Positions 17,201 to 24,849 of a stretch of 36,438 nucleotides of DNA are shown here, in pieces. Both the position numbers and the translations under genes were made by a program. The notes beneath the pieces are model-generated. The model did no database searches, was not told where the DNA came from, and saw only the letters and a program-made list of their open reading frames with translations. Source of the DNA: a virus; IMG/VR virus record IMGVR_UViG_3300018049_000061, positions 1 through 36,438 of that record, one strand, 5' to 3'. The number at the start of each line of letters is the position of its first letter. Position 1 is the first letter of the stretch.

Positions 17201-19676
17201 CAGTGATACTACTCAGAATGGTGCAAACCTTGATACACTTCTGAATAATTATATTCTGAACAACCCAGGGCCCATCAAAGGCTTTTATAAGATCATTTCA
17301 ATTAATGATCCTACGAAATATGTTGTTTATTCTATTACTGGTGGATCAAGCACTCTCACACAATTTGTAATAAACAGTACATATGTTACAGCCTCTACCG
17401 GTGCTGATGCTACATATTTTGGAAACAACCCAGCGCTATTCATTACCTTCAGTAGAAATGGAGATGACGGGCCACAAGGTGTTCAAGGTTATCAAGGTAC
17501 TCAGGGCATTCAAGGTATTCAAGGTATTCCCGGCCAAGGCACACAAGGTTTCCAAGGTACTCAGGGTATTCAAGGTGGTCAAGGTGATCAGGGTGAAGCT
17601 GGTGCCTTCGGCGGTGTAACATTTGACTATACATTCAGAACTGATACGAATCTAACTTCGGTCGCCCCCGGCGAAATAGAGCTCAACAATGCAGCTGCAA
17701 ATATTGCCACACAGATGGCAATTCACCACAGGGACGATAACTTTATTGATATCAGTCAATATTTAGCTACGATTGATGATTCTACAAGCCCCATTAAAGG
17801 ACACTTTAGAATCTCAGAAGTAGGTACACCATCTAATTTCGTTCTCTTCACAATAAGTTCGATGACCGTTGGTGGTAGCTTCAATACCATAACCTGTTCA
17901 TATGTTGACGGGTCTCTTGGTTCCGGCACATTTACAGACCAGGCAGATGTTGTAATTACATTTGCTCGAACAGGTGATCAAGGGCCTCCTGGTGCTCAAG
18001 GAGCTCAAGGACCTCAGGGTACCCAAGGTTTCCAAGGTAACCAAGGTATTGCTGGAGACGGTAATCAAGGTACTCAGGGACCTCAAGGTTTCCAAGGTAC
18101 CCAAGGCTTTACTGGTGGCCCAGGTGACGAAGGGCCACAAGGACCACAAGGCCCTCAAGGATTCCAAGGTATTCAAGGTTTTGAAGGTAGCCAAGGGCCT
18201 TCGGGTGCTGGTTCTCAAGGCCCACAGGGAATGCAAGGAATGCAGGGTGTTCAAGGCTTTGTAGGATCTGGTGGTGATGGTAACCAAGGACCTCAAGGTT
18301 TCCAAGGAATGCAGGGAACACAAGGGGTTCAAGGTTTCCAAGGTATTTCTGGTGGTGATGGACAACCAGGTGGCCCAGGTTCTCAAGGACCTCAGGGCAC
18401 CCAAGGTATCCAAGGTACTCAAGGTATCAGTGGTGATGGAGGCGATGGATCACAGGGTGCTCAGGGACCACAAGGTTTCCAAGGTATTCAAGGTATTCAA
18501 GGTATTACTGCGTCAGGTGGTGTAGGGCCGCAGGGACCACAAGGTACTCAAGGTGTTCAAGGTATACAAGGATTTGGCCAAGAAGGTGGTCAGGGTACTC
18601 AGGGTTTACAAGGACTACAAGGTATACAGGGGCCCCTTGGTACTGCAAGTACCGGCGCACAAGGTATGCAGGGTACTCAGGGCTGGGAGGGCCCTCAGGG
18701 TTCTATAGGGATCGGTGATCCCGGTACACAAGGCCCTCAGGGTATTCAAGGTATCCAAGGTTCACAAGGTATTACAGGCTCCGGTGCAGATGGTTCTCAA
18801 GGCTTCCAAGGGACACAAGGTACCCAAGGCTTTACGGGTGCTCAAGGTAATCAAGGTTTTACCGGAGCAGGAGATGTTGGAGCTCAAGGTGCTCAAGGCC
18901 CTCAAGGTACTATTGGTCTCACTGGCTCACAGGGTGCTCAAGGATTTGAAGGCGCAGGTGATGAAGGCGCTCAGGGACCACAAGGTACTCAGGGCATACA
19001 AGGTGACTTTGGACCACAAGGTACTACTGGTGCGGGTGCTCAGGGTGCTATTGGTTTCCAAGGATTCACTGGTTTCCAAGGTACTCAGGGCTTTACAGGT
19101 AGTGCAGGTGCTTCAACATCTATTGATGTACAAGATGTTCATACCTCTGGTCTTCAAAGTACCGACCTACTCGTAACCTTTGTTCAAGGCGGAACCGGTA
19201 ATAGACCTTTGTATGCTACACTGACACCCAACCCAGCACCAAGTGCCGGTGCTCAGAATTTCCTATACAGAGCTGACCAAGATAAACTATCAGTAGAGAA
19301 TATCTTTGTTGGAGGCACAATTACTCAAGATACTGGTGCTTCATGGACTGCTTCAGATGGTACTTTAAATATAACCGGAAGTCTTGAAGCTTCAAATGAT
19401 TTGATTACAGCTTCTGATGCAAGATATAAAGAAAATGTTATTGATATCGAAAATGCCCTAAGCAAGGTCTTGGCAATGAGAGGTGTCAATTATAACATGA
19501 TAGGTGATGATACACAGAAAATTGGTTTGATCGCACAAGAAGTGCAAGAGGTCATACCAGAAGTTGTATCTAATAATAATGATAGACTTGGGGTTTCATA
19601 CGGTAATATAGTCGCACTATTGATCGAAGCCATTAAGGAGCAACAGGCACAGCTTGACGATTTGAGAGGTAAGTAA
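14223..19676 (+). CDS. collagen-like fibre with six globular inserts and Peptidase_S74 chaperone (1817 aa)
   Basis: Eight blocks of Gly-X-Gln triplets (GIQGTQGVQG style) alternate with folded inserts. A first small insert at about residues 80-137 ends WDGTNWINIG. Six homologous ~125-145-residue domains follow at about 240-380, 425-555, 621-745, 790-933, 953-1083 and 1128-1255. Then comes a long nearly uninterrupted triplet block at about 1255-1630, a neck, and a C-terminal S74 domain with SDARYKEN and GLIAQEVQEVIPEVV. The predicted self-cleavage dyad is Ser1731/Lys1736, leaving a mature fibre of about 1730 residues. Family knowledge: phage collagen-like regions form triple helices and S74 domains trimerise and fold fibres. 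The start is supported by GGAAGAG four bases upstream and by the 11-base overlap with the preceding gene. Gln fills the third triplet position almost throughout and Pro is rare, unlike animal collagen. Likely a flexible side or whisker fibre. Confidence 0.9.
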   Translation: MSTRFRSIGSKTITLGQGIPQQFPIQLDPAPFEGAIVYADNGTIKLSNGTAWVDVGAGPQGVQGFTGTQGVQGIQGEYGPGFTIIGSVPDVDAGGDPQATLNAAFPSPNIGEGVIDDTDDELWIWDGTNWINIGSFRGVQGLQGTQGVQGLQGTLGEKGIQGTRGYRGPQGTQGTQGFQGVQGFQGNQGIQGVQGPQASQGTQGIQGNQGLQGLQGVQGPQASQGTQGFQGNQGMQGFNGDDAGSVYEYRLLNSNIEADPGSGQMIWNLPSNPTDTFSTTTRIWIDDEAFYGVNMEGIYSAIAAADSVNKAYMKVTKRGQPDDYVVFTIQAISDSTGYWQLDVTFIAGNAIRENFVEETSPGVFTSYPLLVDFSISGDKGIQGDQGTQGFQGLQGPQGPQGMQGTQGVQGVQGPQGLTGNQGTVGAYGGVTFRYEYNALDVTNTDPTPGFLKGDNAILGNATELYIDVTDADGVTISAMLADFYASSNPNSKGYLKLADASNVYNYALFEVTGGNLVGTAGTGYHAVAVNSLVTGQTYSNGTDFRISFIRTGDQGIQGNQGTQGIQGFQGSQGTQGFQGSQGTQGIQGVQGPQGLQGTQGFQGTQGTQGIQGLQGVQGSVGDFGGLTFDYTFDSATTDADPGQGNLRFDNAAFDSATKMYIDDLDDAANDLSPLFTELDINASGVKGLFRIINAADVTEFATFNYTEITDSTGYHTFDVAHIAGVTSFTNGADIRITFVRTGDPGPQGAQGSQGPQGTQGFQGVQGLQGIQGTQGIQGTQGIQGMQGTVGDHGGLSWNYLFDSNTSSGSAPVANSWKIDNSNITLATKLVIDDIPDDAYSNELDDFFTYLGAIPGSPKGHILIESTADNDGPAGHHFVVYEFTAFNWDSASELYGIFDVNYIASGAVTSNNWNNVESDHGPDTLVHFIPAGPQGTQGPQGTQGFTGIQGGAGASGGVTFEYEFDTDTGTSLLGAPGLLKFNNASLSSATEMRISDTTQNGANLDTLLNNYILNNPGPIKGFYKIISINDPTKYVVYSITGGSSTLTQFVINSTYVTASTGADATYFGNNPALFITFSRNGDDGPQGVQGYQGTQGIQGIQGIPGQGTQGFQGTQGIQGGQGDQGEAGAFGGVTFDYTFRTDTNLTSVAPGEIELNNAAANIATQMAIHHRDDNFIDISQYLATIDDSTSPIKGHFRISEVGTPSNFVLFTISSMTVGGSFNTITCSYVDGSLGSGTFTDQADVVITFARTGDQGPPGAQGAQGPQGTQGFQGNQGIAGDGNQGTQGPQGFQGTQGFTGGPGDEGPQGPQGPQGFQGIQGFEGSQGPSGAGSQGPQGMQGMQGVQGFVGSGGDGNQGPQGFQGMQGTQGVQGFQGISGGDGQPGGPGSQGPQGTQGIQGTQGISGDGGDGSQGAQGPQGFQGIQGIQGITASGGVGPQGPQGTQGVQGIQGFGQEGGQGTQGLQGLQGIQGPLGTASTGAQGMQGTQGWEGPQGSIGIGDPGTQGPQGIQGIQGSQGITGSGADGSQGFQGTQGTQGFTGAQGNQGFTGAGDVGAQGAQGPQGTIGLTGSQGAQGFEGAGDEGAQGPQGTQGIQGDFGPQGTTGAGAQGAIGFQGFTGFQGTQGFTGSAGASTSIDVQDVHTSGLQSTDLLVTFVQGGTGNRPLYATLTPNPAPSAGAQNFLYRADQDKLSVENIFVGGTITQDTGASWTASDGTLNITGSLEASNDLITASDARYKENVIDIENALSKVLAMRGVNYNMIGDDTQKIGLIAQEVQEVIPEVVSNNNDRLGVSYGNIVALLIEAIKEQQAQLDDLRGK
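14394..19113 (+). repeat. collagen-type Gly-X-Gln coding repeats in eight blocks
   Basis: Repeat blocks at about 14394-14454, 14635-14946, 15358-15501, 15885-16090, 16449-16595, 17012-17085, 17464-17610 and 17968-19113. The DNA is built from 9-base units dominated by ggt/ggc + nnn + caa/cag, with runs such as 'actcaaggt' and 'ttccaaggt' recurring many times. The last block is by far the longest and mixes GAGDEG/GSGGDG interruptions into the triplets. Confidence 0.9.
14941..17985 (+). repeat. six homologous globular domains between collagen blocks
   Basis: Domains at about 14941-15360, 15497-15885, 16084-16455, 16591-17020, 17080-17470 and 17605-17985. Copies 2-6 open with G(G)(V/L)(T/S)(F/W)xYxF and most share PGxxxxxNAxxxxATxMxID; nearly all have a central KGxxxI and end with xxITFxRxGDxG, which leads straight back into triplets. 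Copy 1 is more diverged (YEYRLLNSNIEADPGSGQ). They probably arose by serial duplication and could bulge from the triple helix as trimeric knobs. Confidence 0.75.
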
Positions 19677-19679
19677 ATA

Positions 19680-20369
19680 ATGGCTCTACAGACTAGTGGC
19701 GCGATTAGTATCAATGATTTAAGAAATGAATTTGGTCTCGGCGGAACTCGAGGCCTTAATTCATTTTATGCTGATTCTTCAGACCCTTGGATCGGTACAA
19801 TTCCCACCAGCGGCACCATTGCCATGAATGATTTCTATGGTTCTAGTGTTAGAACTGCACGGCTGGGAAGGCCGGGGTTTGGTGACGCAGCAACTTCTAC
19901 TGGTTATCTTAATCGCAGAATAGGATGGTCGCGACAAGATGGAAGCCAATTCTATCTTTATGAATATGGTAGTACGAATGCAGCATTCGGTAGTATTACG
20001 AGATCCACAAGCTTATCTACTACTGCACAGCTTGGTGGTATTTGGATAACTCAATATTGGTACGGTTCCGGCCCGTCCCGGCCGATCTTTAGTATCTCCC
20101 ATAGAAGTAGCTCGGACAGTGGATGGACTACCGTACGGTTAAAAGGACCTTCATTTCCTAGCGGTGGCCAGGTGCAATTCTCACTTAACAGAACATCGAG
20201 ATATACTTTTGCCCGACACTCATACGGTACTACTGAACAAAGAAATTATTATGCTTGGCGATATGTTTGGTGGCAGAGTAGCGGCATGAGCTCTTTACTC
20301 ACTTCTATTGCTAATTTGTTTGTATATTGCAGAATATATAATAGATCCCTTTATGTAAAATTTGAATGA
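19680..20369 (+). CDS. 229-aa fibre-associated protein, candidate tip or adhesin
   Basis: The N-terminus (MALQTSGAISINDLRNEFG, then IPTSGTIAMNDFYGSS at about 40-56) matches a short two-part motif frequently seen at the start of phage structural proteins, 'SG.ISxxDixxEFG...SG.IxxxDFYG'. The rest (about 57-229) is rich in Arg, Tyr, Trp and Ser, with alternating strand-like patterns (FYLYEYGSTNAAFGSI, YYAWRYVWWQSSG), consistent with a beta-sandwich that could bind glycans. It has no cysteine until one near the C-terminus. GAGAGG at 19664-19669 serves as ribosome site; the gap from the collagen gene is 3 bases, and an assembly chaperone follows 8 bases after the stop. That order (long fibre, small protein, fibre chaperone) resembles fibre-tip loci. 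The adhesin role is inferred. Confidence 0.65.
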   Translation: MALQTSGAISINDLRNEFGLGGTRGLNSFYADSSDPWIGTIPTSGTIAMNDFYGSSVRTARLGRPGFGDAATSTGYLNRRIGWSRQDGSQFYLYEYGSTNAAFGSITRSTSLSTTAQLGGIWITQYWYGSGPSRPIFSISHRSSSDSGWTTVRLKGPSFPSGGQVQFSLNRTSRYTFARHSYGTTEQRNYYAWRYVWWQSSGMSSLLTSIANLFVYCRIYNRSLYVKFE

Positions 20370-20377
20370 GGCTATAG

Positions 20378-20908
20378 ATGATTACTTACAAAATATTAAG
20401 AGTGAATACCGCAACTCAAACTGTTCAGATTCGTTATTCGAAAGATAACTATGATGATTTCTATGCGCAATACACTTACGATATTCCTTTCACCGAAGAA
20501 AAATTGCACCAATTGGCAAAAACTCAAATAGAGGAAGCAGCACATCATTGGCAATTGGCTGATGATGCACAAGATTTTCAAATAGAACAGGATACAGGTG
20601 TAGTCAAGGATAGAATTTATGAAGCCACACCTGATTATGATCACCTAACACATACAATAGAACCTGTTATTACGGAAACGGAAACCACCGAAACATACGG
20701 CTACAGGGTAGTAGAGTTAAGCTCTGATCAAAAGGCATTTAATATTAGAAATCAGAGAGATGGTTTTCTTTTTGAAACTGATATCTATGCACTTTCTGAT
20801 AGAACAATGTCAGATGAGATGATTGCTTATCGACAAGGATTAAGAGATATGACAGATCAAGAAGGGTTTCCCGATAACGTTATTTGGCCGGTTCGTCCGA
20901 TAGATTAA
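20378..20908 (+). CDS. phage tail-fibre assembly chaperone-like protein
   Basis: 176 residues. The C-terminal ~50 residues (NQRDGFLFETDIYALSDRTM, then AYRQGLRDMTDQEGFPDNVI and WPVRP) fit the Phage_tail_APC / tail-fibre assembly signature: 'R...LLxxTDW...xxxxxAYRQALRDxPxQxGFPxNVxWPxxP'. The N-terminal half (about 1-125) is charged with a TEEKLHQLAKTQIEEAAHHW helix and is typical of a phage-specific recognition part. Such proteins act in the host cytoplasm to help fibre polypeptides fold and trimerise, and some remain on the tip. Its neighbours upstream (collagen-like fibre and 229-residue protein) are the likely clients. GAGG lies 8-9 bases before the ATG; the next gene starts after a 1-base gap. 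Confidence 0.82.
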   Translation: MITYKILRVNTATQTVQIRYSKDNYDDFYAQYTYDIPFTEEKLHQLAKTQIEEAAHHWQLADDAQDFQIEQDTGVVKDRIYEATPDYDHLTHTIEPVITETETTETYGYRVVELSSDQKAFNIRNQRDGFLFETDIYALSDRTMSDEMIAYRQGLRDMTDQEGFPDNVIWPVRPID

Positions 20909-20909
20909 A

Positions 20910-21968
20910 ATGAGCTCCCTTAAGTTTTATGTCTTAACATGCAGGAATTTATTTGCCTTAAAAAGACATGAAAAAACTATTCCAAAAGAAGATTTGTGTA
21001 TTATCATTAATACACAAAATTCTACCTACGAAGCTGAAGCAGTTTCTTATTGCCAAACTGCTGGAATCGAATATCACGTAACTGCCAGTGACGGTACTGC
21101 TGCTACTGGTAAAAACTTTTTCTGCGACATATTCGAAGCCTCTACCAATGATTATGCTGTTTTAATTGACGGTGATGATTTCATCACACCACATGGTGTA
21201 TGGACATATAAGCAGGTTGCGGCAATGCCCACACCACCGGATGTTGTAGCACTTGAATATCAATATGCATTCTATAGGGCTTGGGGTTATACTCCAGTTA
21301 TTCCAGCACAGGTAGAAGATTGGAGCATATATGACCCGGATCGTGTACCAGCATGGGGTACACGATGTTTCACTAAACCAAAAGTTTGGTGGGAAGAAGC
21401 ACTGTCAGGAGATCTCATTAAAGTTGGAGAAAATGAACCAGACGATTTTTCTCAAACTCTCCATGACATTCATAAAGCATGGGCAATTCACTGTCACAAA
21501 TATATCAATGAATGGGAAACACATTGTAGGCTGGTATTTTTCTCTAAGAAGGCTGTCGATGGCTTCAGATTCGATAATCAATACAGGGTGGGCGAAGATA
21601 CATTAATGTATTTTGAATTAAAACATGCACACATGCAGGGTAATCTTGTAATGAAACACCTATTCGATAGATATCCTACTTATGTGTATGACACAAGAAT
21701 AGGTGGTGTGGTAGAAGAAGCCAGAGATGAAGCCGGTACTGATCGTGGCTTTGTTCAATGGCTTACACTTCTAGTTCAAGGTTATGATGAATTGGAATTG
21801 GCTGGTAAAATGCACGAAGAAAAATTGCCAGAATTAAAGGTACACACTTACACTGCACCAGAAGATACTTTTAATGCAGATGACTGGGATATAATTTGGC
21901 CAGAAGGTTACAGACCAGATGTAATGGGTCTCGTTAACTATCCAGGTAAAAGATTCATCAAACTATAA
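20910..21968 (+). CDS. GT2-like (GT-A fold) glycosyltransferase
   Basis: 352 residues, no membrane segment. Features of a GT-A nucleotide-sugar transferase: an N-terminal beta-strand/helix region (LKFYVLTCRN, then LCIIINTQNSTY), a TATGKNFFCDIFE segment, a DxD-type motif in YAVLIDGDDF (DGDD at 87-90) for metal and nucleotide-sugar binding, and a catalytic-type ED in YRVGEDTLMYFEL (229-230). The C-terminus (about 280-352) has no recognised domain. It probably transfers a sugar onto a protein or glycan in the infected cell. Being the last gene of the fibre/chaperone cluster, it could modify the fibres (Thr/Ser/Asn-rich) rather than host surface; that is inference. No ribosome site is evident; only one base separates it from the chaperone stop, so it is probably translationally coupled. 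The next gene has its own late promoter. Confidence 0.75.
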   Translation: MSSLKFYVLTCRNLFALKRHEKTIPKEDLCIIINTQNSTYEAEAVSYCQTAGIEYHVTASDGTAATGKNFFCDIFEASTNDYAVLIDGDDFITPHGVWTYKQVAAMPTPPDVVALEYQYAFYRAWGYTPVIPAQVEDWSIYDPDRVPAWGTRCFTKPKVWWEEALSGDLIKVGENEPDDFSQTLHDIHKAWAIHCHKYINEWETHCRLVFFSKKAVDGFRFDNQYRVGEDTLMYFELKHAHMQGNLVMKHLFDRYPTYVYDTRIGGVVEEARDEAGTDRGFVQWLTLLVQGYDELELAGKMHEEKLPELKVHTYTAPEDTFNADDWDIIWPEGYRPDVMGLVNYPGKRFIKL

Positions 21969-22003
21969 TCCTCCTAGTCTTTCAGTTCCTTTATTCTAGT
22001 AAT

Positions 22004-22011
22004 TATAAATA
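22004..22011 (+). promoter_or_regulatory. T4-type late promoter (exact TATAAATA)
   Basis: An exact TATAAATA lies in the 61-base gap after the glycosyltransferase gene, 19 bases before the ATG at 22030. This is the best late-promoter match in the window and the strongest sign of T4-type late transcription. The ribosome site AAGGA at 22019-22023 lies between it and the gene. Confidence 0.8.
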
Positions 22012-22029
22012 CACTAAAAAGGAATTGTC

Positions 22030-22425
22030 ATGTCCTCAAGAGCAAATATTTACATTGATCAAGCAGCAGACTTTCGTGTCAGCCTCGAGTTATTCGATGC
22101 AGATGACGACGAGCTGGTGATCGATAGCTATAATTTCTTTGCAAGTATGAGAAAAACCTACGGTACTACTAAAATATGTGATTTCGATGTTGAAAAGAAT
22201 GGTAATGATATAACCTTGGTGCTTGCAGATGAACTTACAAAAACTCTCAAGCCCGGTAAATATCAGTATGATGTATTGATGGAAAAGCCAACCGGTGAGA
22301 TCTCAAAGATTGCGGAAGGTCTTGCAATCGTGGTGGACACAATAACAGACACAACAACATACACACCCAGTTCAACCAATACACCTCCTACTGGAGATGG
22401 TGTGGCTGATGGTGGATCATTCTAA
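22030..22425 (+). CDS. 131-aa virion structural protein (beta-sandwich, baseplate/fibre base type)
   Basis: The protein opens with ANIYIDQAADFRVSLELFDADD and continues with YNFFASMRKTYGT, ITLVLADELTKTLKPGKYQY and a short IAEGLAIVVDTITDT ending. That pattern (IYIxQGADF...xG...xxQMRKxY...L...T..LKxGxYxYDV...G...xxEGxxxV) recurs in small structural proteins of marine T4-like phages and resembles the upper-baseplate immunoglobulin-like modules of other tailed phages. The last ~20 residues are a Thr/Pro/Gly linker with no predicted fold. It is the first gene behind an exact late promoter, with a good AAGGA ribosome site. It may form the attachment platform for the fibre encoded next; that is inferred from order. 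Confidence 0.72.
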   Translation: MSSRANIYIDQAADFRVSLELFDADDDELVIDSYNFFASMRKTYGTTKICDFDVEKNGNDITLVLADELTKTLKPGKYQYDVLMEKPTGEISKIAEGLAIVVDTITDTTTYTPSSTNTPPTGDGVADGGSF

Positions 22426-22442
22426 TATAGAGGAATACGTAG

Positions 22443-24827
22443 ATGGCTTTCATAACGATTCTACACAAAAGAAGCAATGTAGAAGATAGACGCCCGACGA
22501 CAGAGGATTTATTTGAGGGCGAACTTGCACTCAACACTTTTGACGGAAAATTATTTTTTAAGACTGTTAAAAATGGGGTAGAGAATGTCATCGAAATTGG
22601 TGAGAATTTTGATGGTCAATATTCTAATCTTACAGGTGCACCTACATTATTGAGTTCATTCACCAATGACCCTGGTTATATTACAGATTACACAGTCACA
22701 CTTGCGGATGTAACACAACACGAATCCGGCATCACGATCACAGAATCACAGATCAGTGATCTACAAAATTACCTCACGGCTGTTTCTTTTGGACAAGTTA
22801 CTGACAAGCCTACTACATTGGCAGGATATGGAATTACAGATGCAGCCACAGCTGCACAGGGTGCTCTAGCAGATACTGCACTTCAACCAGGTAGAAATAT
22901 TAGCACATTGCAAAACAATGTAGGATATCTCACCTCGGTTTCGAATACAGACGTTACTCAACACCAGACAGATATTATCATCACGGAATCTCAAATTAGT
23001 GATTTACGACCATATCTCTTATCTGTATCGAGCAGTGACGTTACTCAACATCAAGCTGATCTTCAGCTAACACAGTCTCAGATTACTGATTTCTATGTAT
23101 CAAATAACGATGTAACACAACATCAGTCGGAGATTCGAATTACTGAATCTCAAATTACAGACTTAAAGACATATGCCACTGCTGATAATGCAATGAATTT
23201 TACCAATAAGACTGGTAATATTACACAGTGGACCAATGATGCCAATTATATCACAAATGCTCAAGAAATCAATGATCTAACTGCAAATGTTACTTGGACC
23301 ACGGTACCGGATCCTTACATATCTCAGTCTGCTGTCGTACAGCATGAACGTCAATTAATTATCTTTGAGAATCAGATTGGTGATTTACAGGATTATCTGA
23401 CAGCAGTTTCTAATACTGATGTAACTCAACATCAATCTGATATTCGATTAAATCAGTCTCAAATCGTTGATTTTGCTGTAACCAATACAGACGTTACTCA
23501 ACACCAAACGGACATTAGAATCACTGAGTCTCAGATTACAGATTTACAAGCATATCTGACTTCTGAAACGACAACATCACTGGTTGCAAATACTGTAAGT
23601 CAAGAATTACTCTTCACAGATGAAACCGGTGCAGTCAATTCAGTTGATCTAAGTTGGGCTGTAGATGATACAAATCTTGCAAGATTGGTTTCGGGTACAT
23701 TAGATGCCAATACAGGTATTGCTACATTTACAAGAGATGATGCCAGCACATTCACGGTTAATTTCAATCCGTTATTCGATGATACCAATTTGACCAGAAT
23801 TAATGCTGCTTCTTTCGATACAGCAAATGGTGTATTGACTCTTACAAGAACTGATGCCACAGAAGTTACCGTAGACCTCGATGGAAGATTTTTGACAGAG
23901 GTTACAAATACAGCAGTAACAGCTCATCAGTCTGATCTTCAAATTACCGAATCTCAGATTACAGACCTGCAAGCTTATATCACAGATTACACGGTCACGG
24001 TTGGTGATGTAACTCAACACCAAGGTGCTCTTCAGATTCTAGAGTCACAGGTCGTTGGTCTTGGGCCATATGCTCCATTATCTAATGGTGTGGTACCAGA
24101 TGCTAATATTTCAAACACATCGATCATTCAGCACCAATCGGAACTGACAATTACAGAAAGTCAGATTTCAGATTTGGGTTCTTATCTCACTGCTGAGGCA
24201 GATACGCTGGACGATGTAATTGGTAGGGGTGCAACCACAACCACTACGGCTGTGATCCCATTCCTTTATGCTAATCAAGCAGCATTCCCTGACGCATCTA
24301 CATATCACGGTGCAATTGCTCACAGTCATGCCGATGGTGCAATGTATTTTGCTCATAGCGGCTCTTGGAATTTGTTGGCGAATGACACATCTAATCGTAG
24401 GGTTGATATCGGCCGAGACAGAGACGATAGTTTTGCAAGGTCATTGAATGTAACCGGTCCTATTACATGGGCTGGAAGTCTTGATACCATGGTTGGTCGT
24501 GGTGTTACTGGTGCAACAACCTATACGGATAGATTCTCAATTAAGCATAGTATTACTGGTGCTACTGACGATATCCAAATTGAACTTGTCCCAGGCAATG
24601 GTGCTGGTGGTAGAGGCAGTGTGGGTGTTATTGGTGGTTTGAAGGTCACAGACGAGATCGAAACTGCTTCAACCTTAAATCTAACTCCATTATCTGCTGC
24701 ACCTTCAAGTCCGGTGGCAGGAATGTTTGCTGTTGCGGATTATACTAACTGGGATCCGGCATCATCATCTACACCAAGGCCATATCCAGTATTTTATGAT
24801 GGAGCGGTCTGGAATCCGCTGTATTAA
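22443..24827 (+). CDS. tail fibre with VTQHQ-ITESQ repeats (794 aa)
   Basis: Residues 1-50 hold an attachment block, HKRSNVEDRRPTTEDLFEGE then LALNTFDGKLFF, like the start of the fibre at 29545. Residues about 88-582 carry ten variants of a (D)VTQHQxDIxITESQISDL module, interrupted at about 385-490 by a beta region (LARLVSGTLDANTGIATFTR; DDTNLTRINAASFDTANGVL). The end (about 590-794) has motifs known from marine phage fibres: TYHGAIAHSHADGAMYFAHS followed by GSWNLLAN, and the C-terminal APSSPVAGMFAVADYTNWDP, then RPYPVFYDGAVWNPLY. No S74 chaperone is present, so folding must rely on another factor. Ribosome site AGAGGA at 22429-22434. It is expected to be a trimeric receptor-binding fibre. 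Confidence 0.82.
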   Translation: MAFITILHKRSNVEDRRPTTEDLFEGELALNTFDGKLFFKTVKNGVENVIEIGENFDGQYSNLTGAPTLLSSFTNDPGYITDYTVTLADVTQHESGITITESQISDLQNYLTAVSFGQVTDKPTTLAGYGITDAATAAQGALADTALQPGRNISTLQNNVGYLTSVSNTDVTQHQTDIIITESQISDLRPYLLSVSSSDVTQHQADLQLTQSQITDFYVSNNDVTQHQSEIRITESQITDLKTYATADNAMNFTNKTGNITQWTNDANYITNAQEINDLTANVTWTTVPDPYISQSAVVQHERQLIIFENQIGDLQDYLTAVSNTDVTQHQSDIRLNQSQIVDFAVTNTDVTQHQTDIRITESQITDLQAYLTSETTTSLVANTVSQELLFTDETGAVNSVDLSWAVDDTNLARLVSGTLDANTGIATFTRDDASTFTVNFNPLFDDTNLTRINAASFDTANGVLTLTRTDATEVTVDLDGRFLTEVTNTAVTAHQSDLQITESQITDLQAYITDYTVTVGDVTQHQGALQILESQVVGLGPYAPLSNGVVPDANISNTSIIQHQSELTITESQISDLGSYLTAEADTLDDVIGRGATTTTTAVIPFLYANQAAFPDASTYHGAIAHSHADGAMYFAHSGSWNLLANDTSNRRVDIGRDRDDSFARSLNVTGPITWAGSLDTMVGRGVTGATTYTDRFSIKHSITGATDDIQIELVPGNGAGGRGSVGVIGGLKVTDEIETASTLNLTPLSAAPSSPVAGMFAVADYTNWDPASSSTPRPYPVFYDGAVWNPLY
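22704..24188 (+). repeat. ten-copy VTQHQ/ITESQ module array
   Basis: Copies open with DVTQHQ, AVVQHE, AVTAHQ or SIIQHQ and continue as xxIxITESQIxDLxxYL. They are spaced irregularly, at about 22-100 residues. Closely matching DNA appears between copies, for example 'acgttactcaacaccaaac' versus 'acgttactcaacaccagac', so recombination between copies is possible. Confidence 0.78.
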
Positions 24828-24841
24828 GATCAGGCTAAAAC

Positions 24842-24849
24842 CATAAATA
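24842..24849 (+). promoter_or_regulatory. T4-type late promoter (CATAAATA)
   Basis: CATAAATA matches the late consensus at seven of eight positions, in the 73-base gap before the fibre gene at 24901. It is 51 bases upstream of the ATG, leaving an untranslated leader of about 45 bases. The ribosome site AGGA (24887-24890) lies close to the start. Confidence 0.6.

Noticed and set aside
17898-18422. 174-residue reverse-strand frame, and similar frames at 14614-14892 and 18109-18321, inside the collagen gene
   Set aside because: Their low-complexity Leu/Thr/Ser/Glu repeats are what the antisense and shifted frames of Gly-X-Gln codons produce; no ribosome sites or independent protein character.
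14394-19113. CRISPR-like short direct repeats
   Set aside because: The repeats are 9-base codon units in one open reading frame without spacer structure; they encode collagen triplets.
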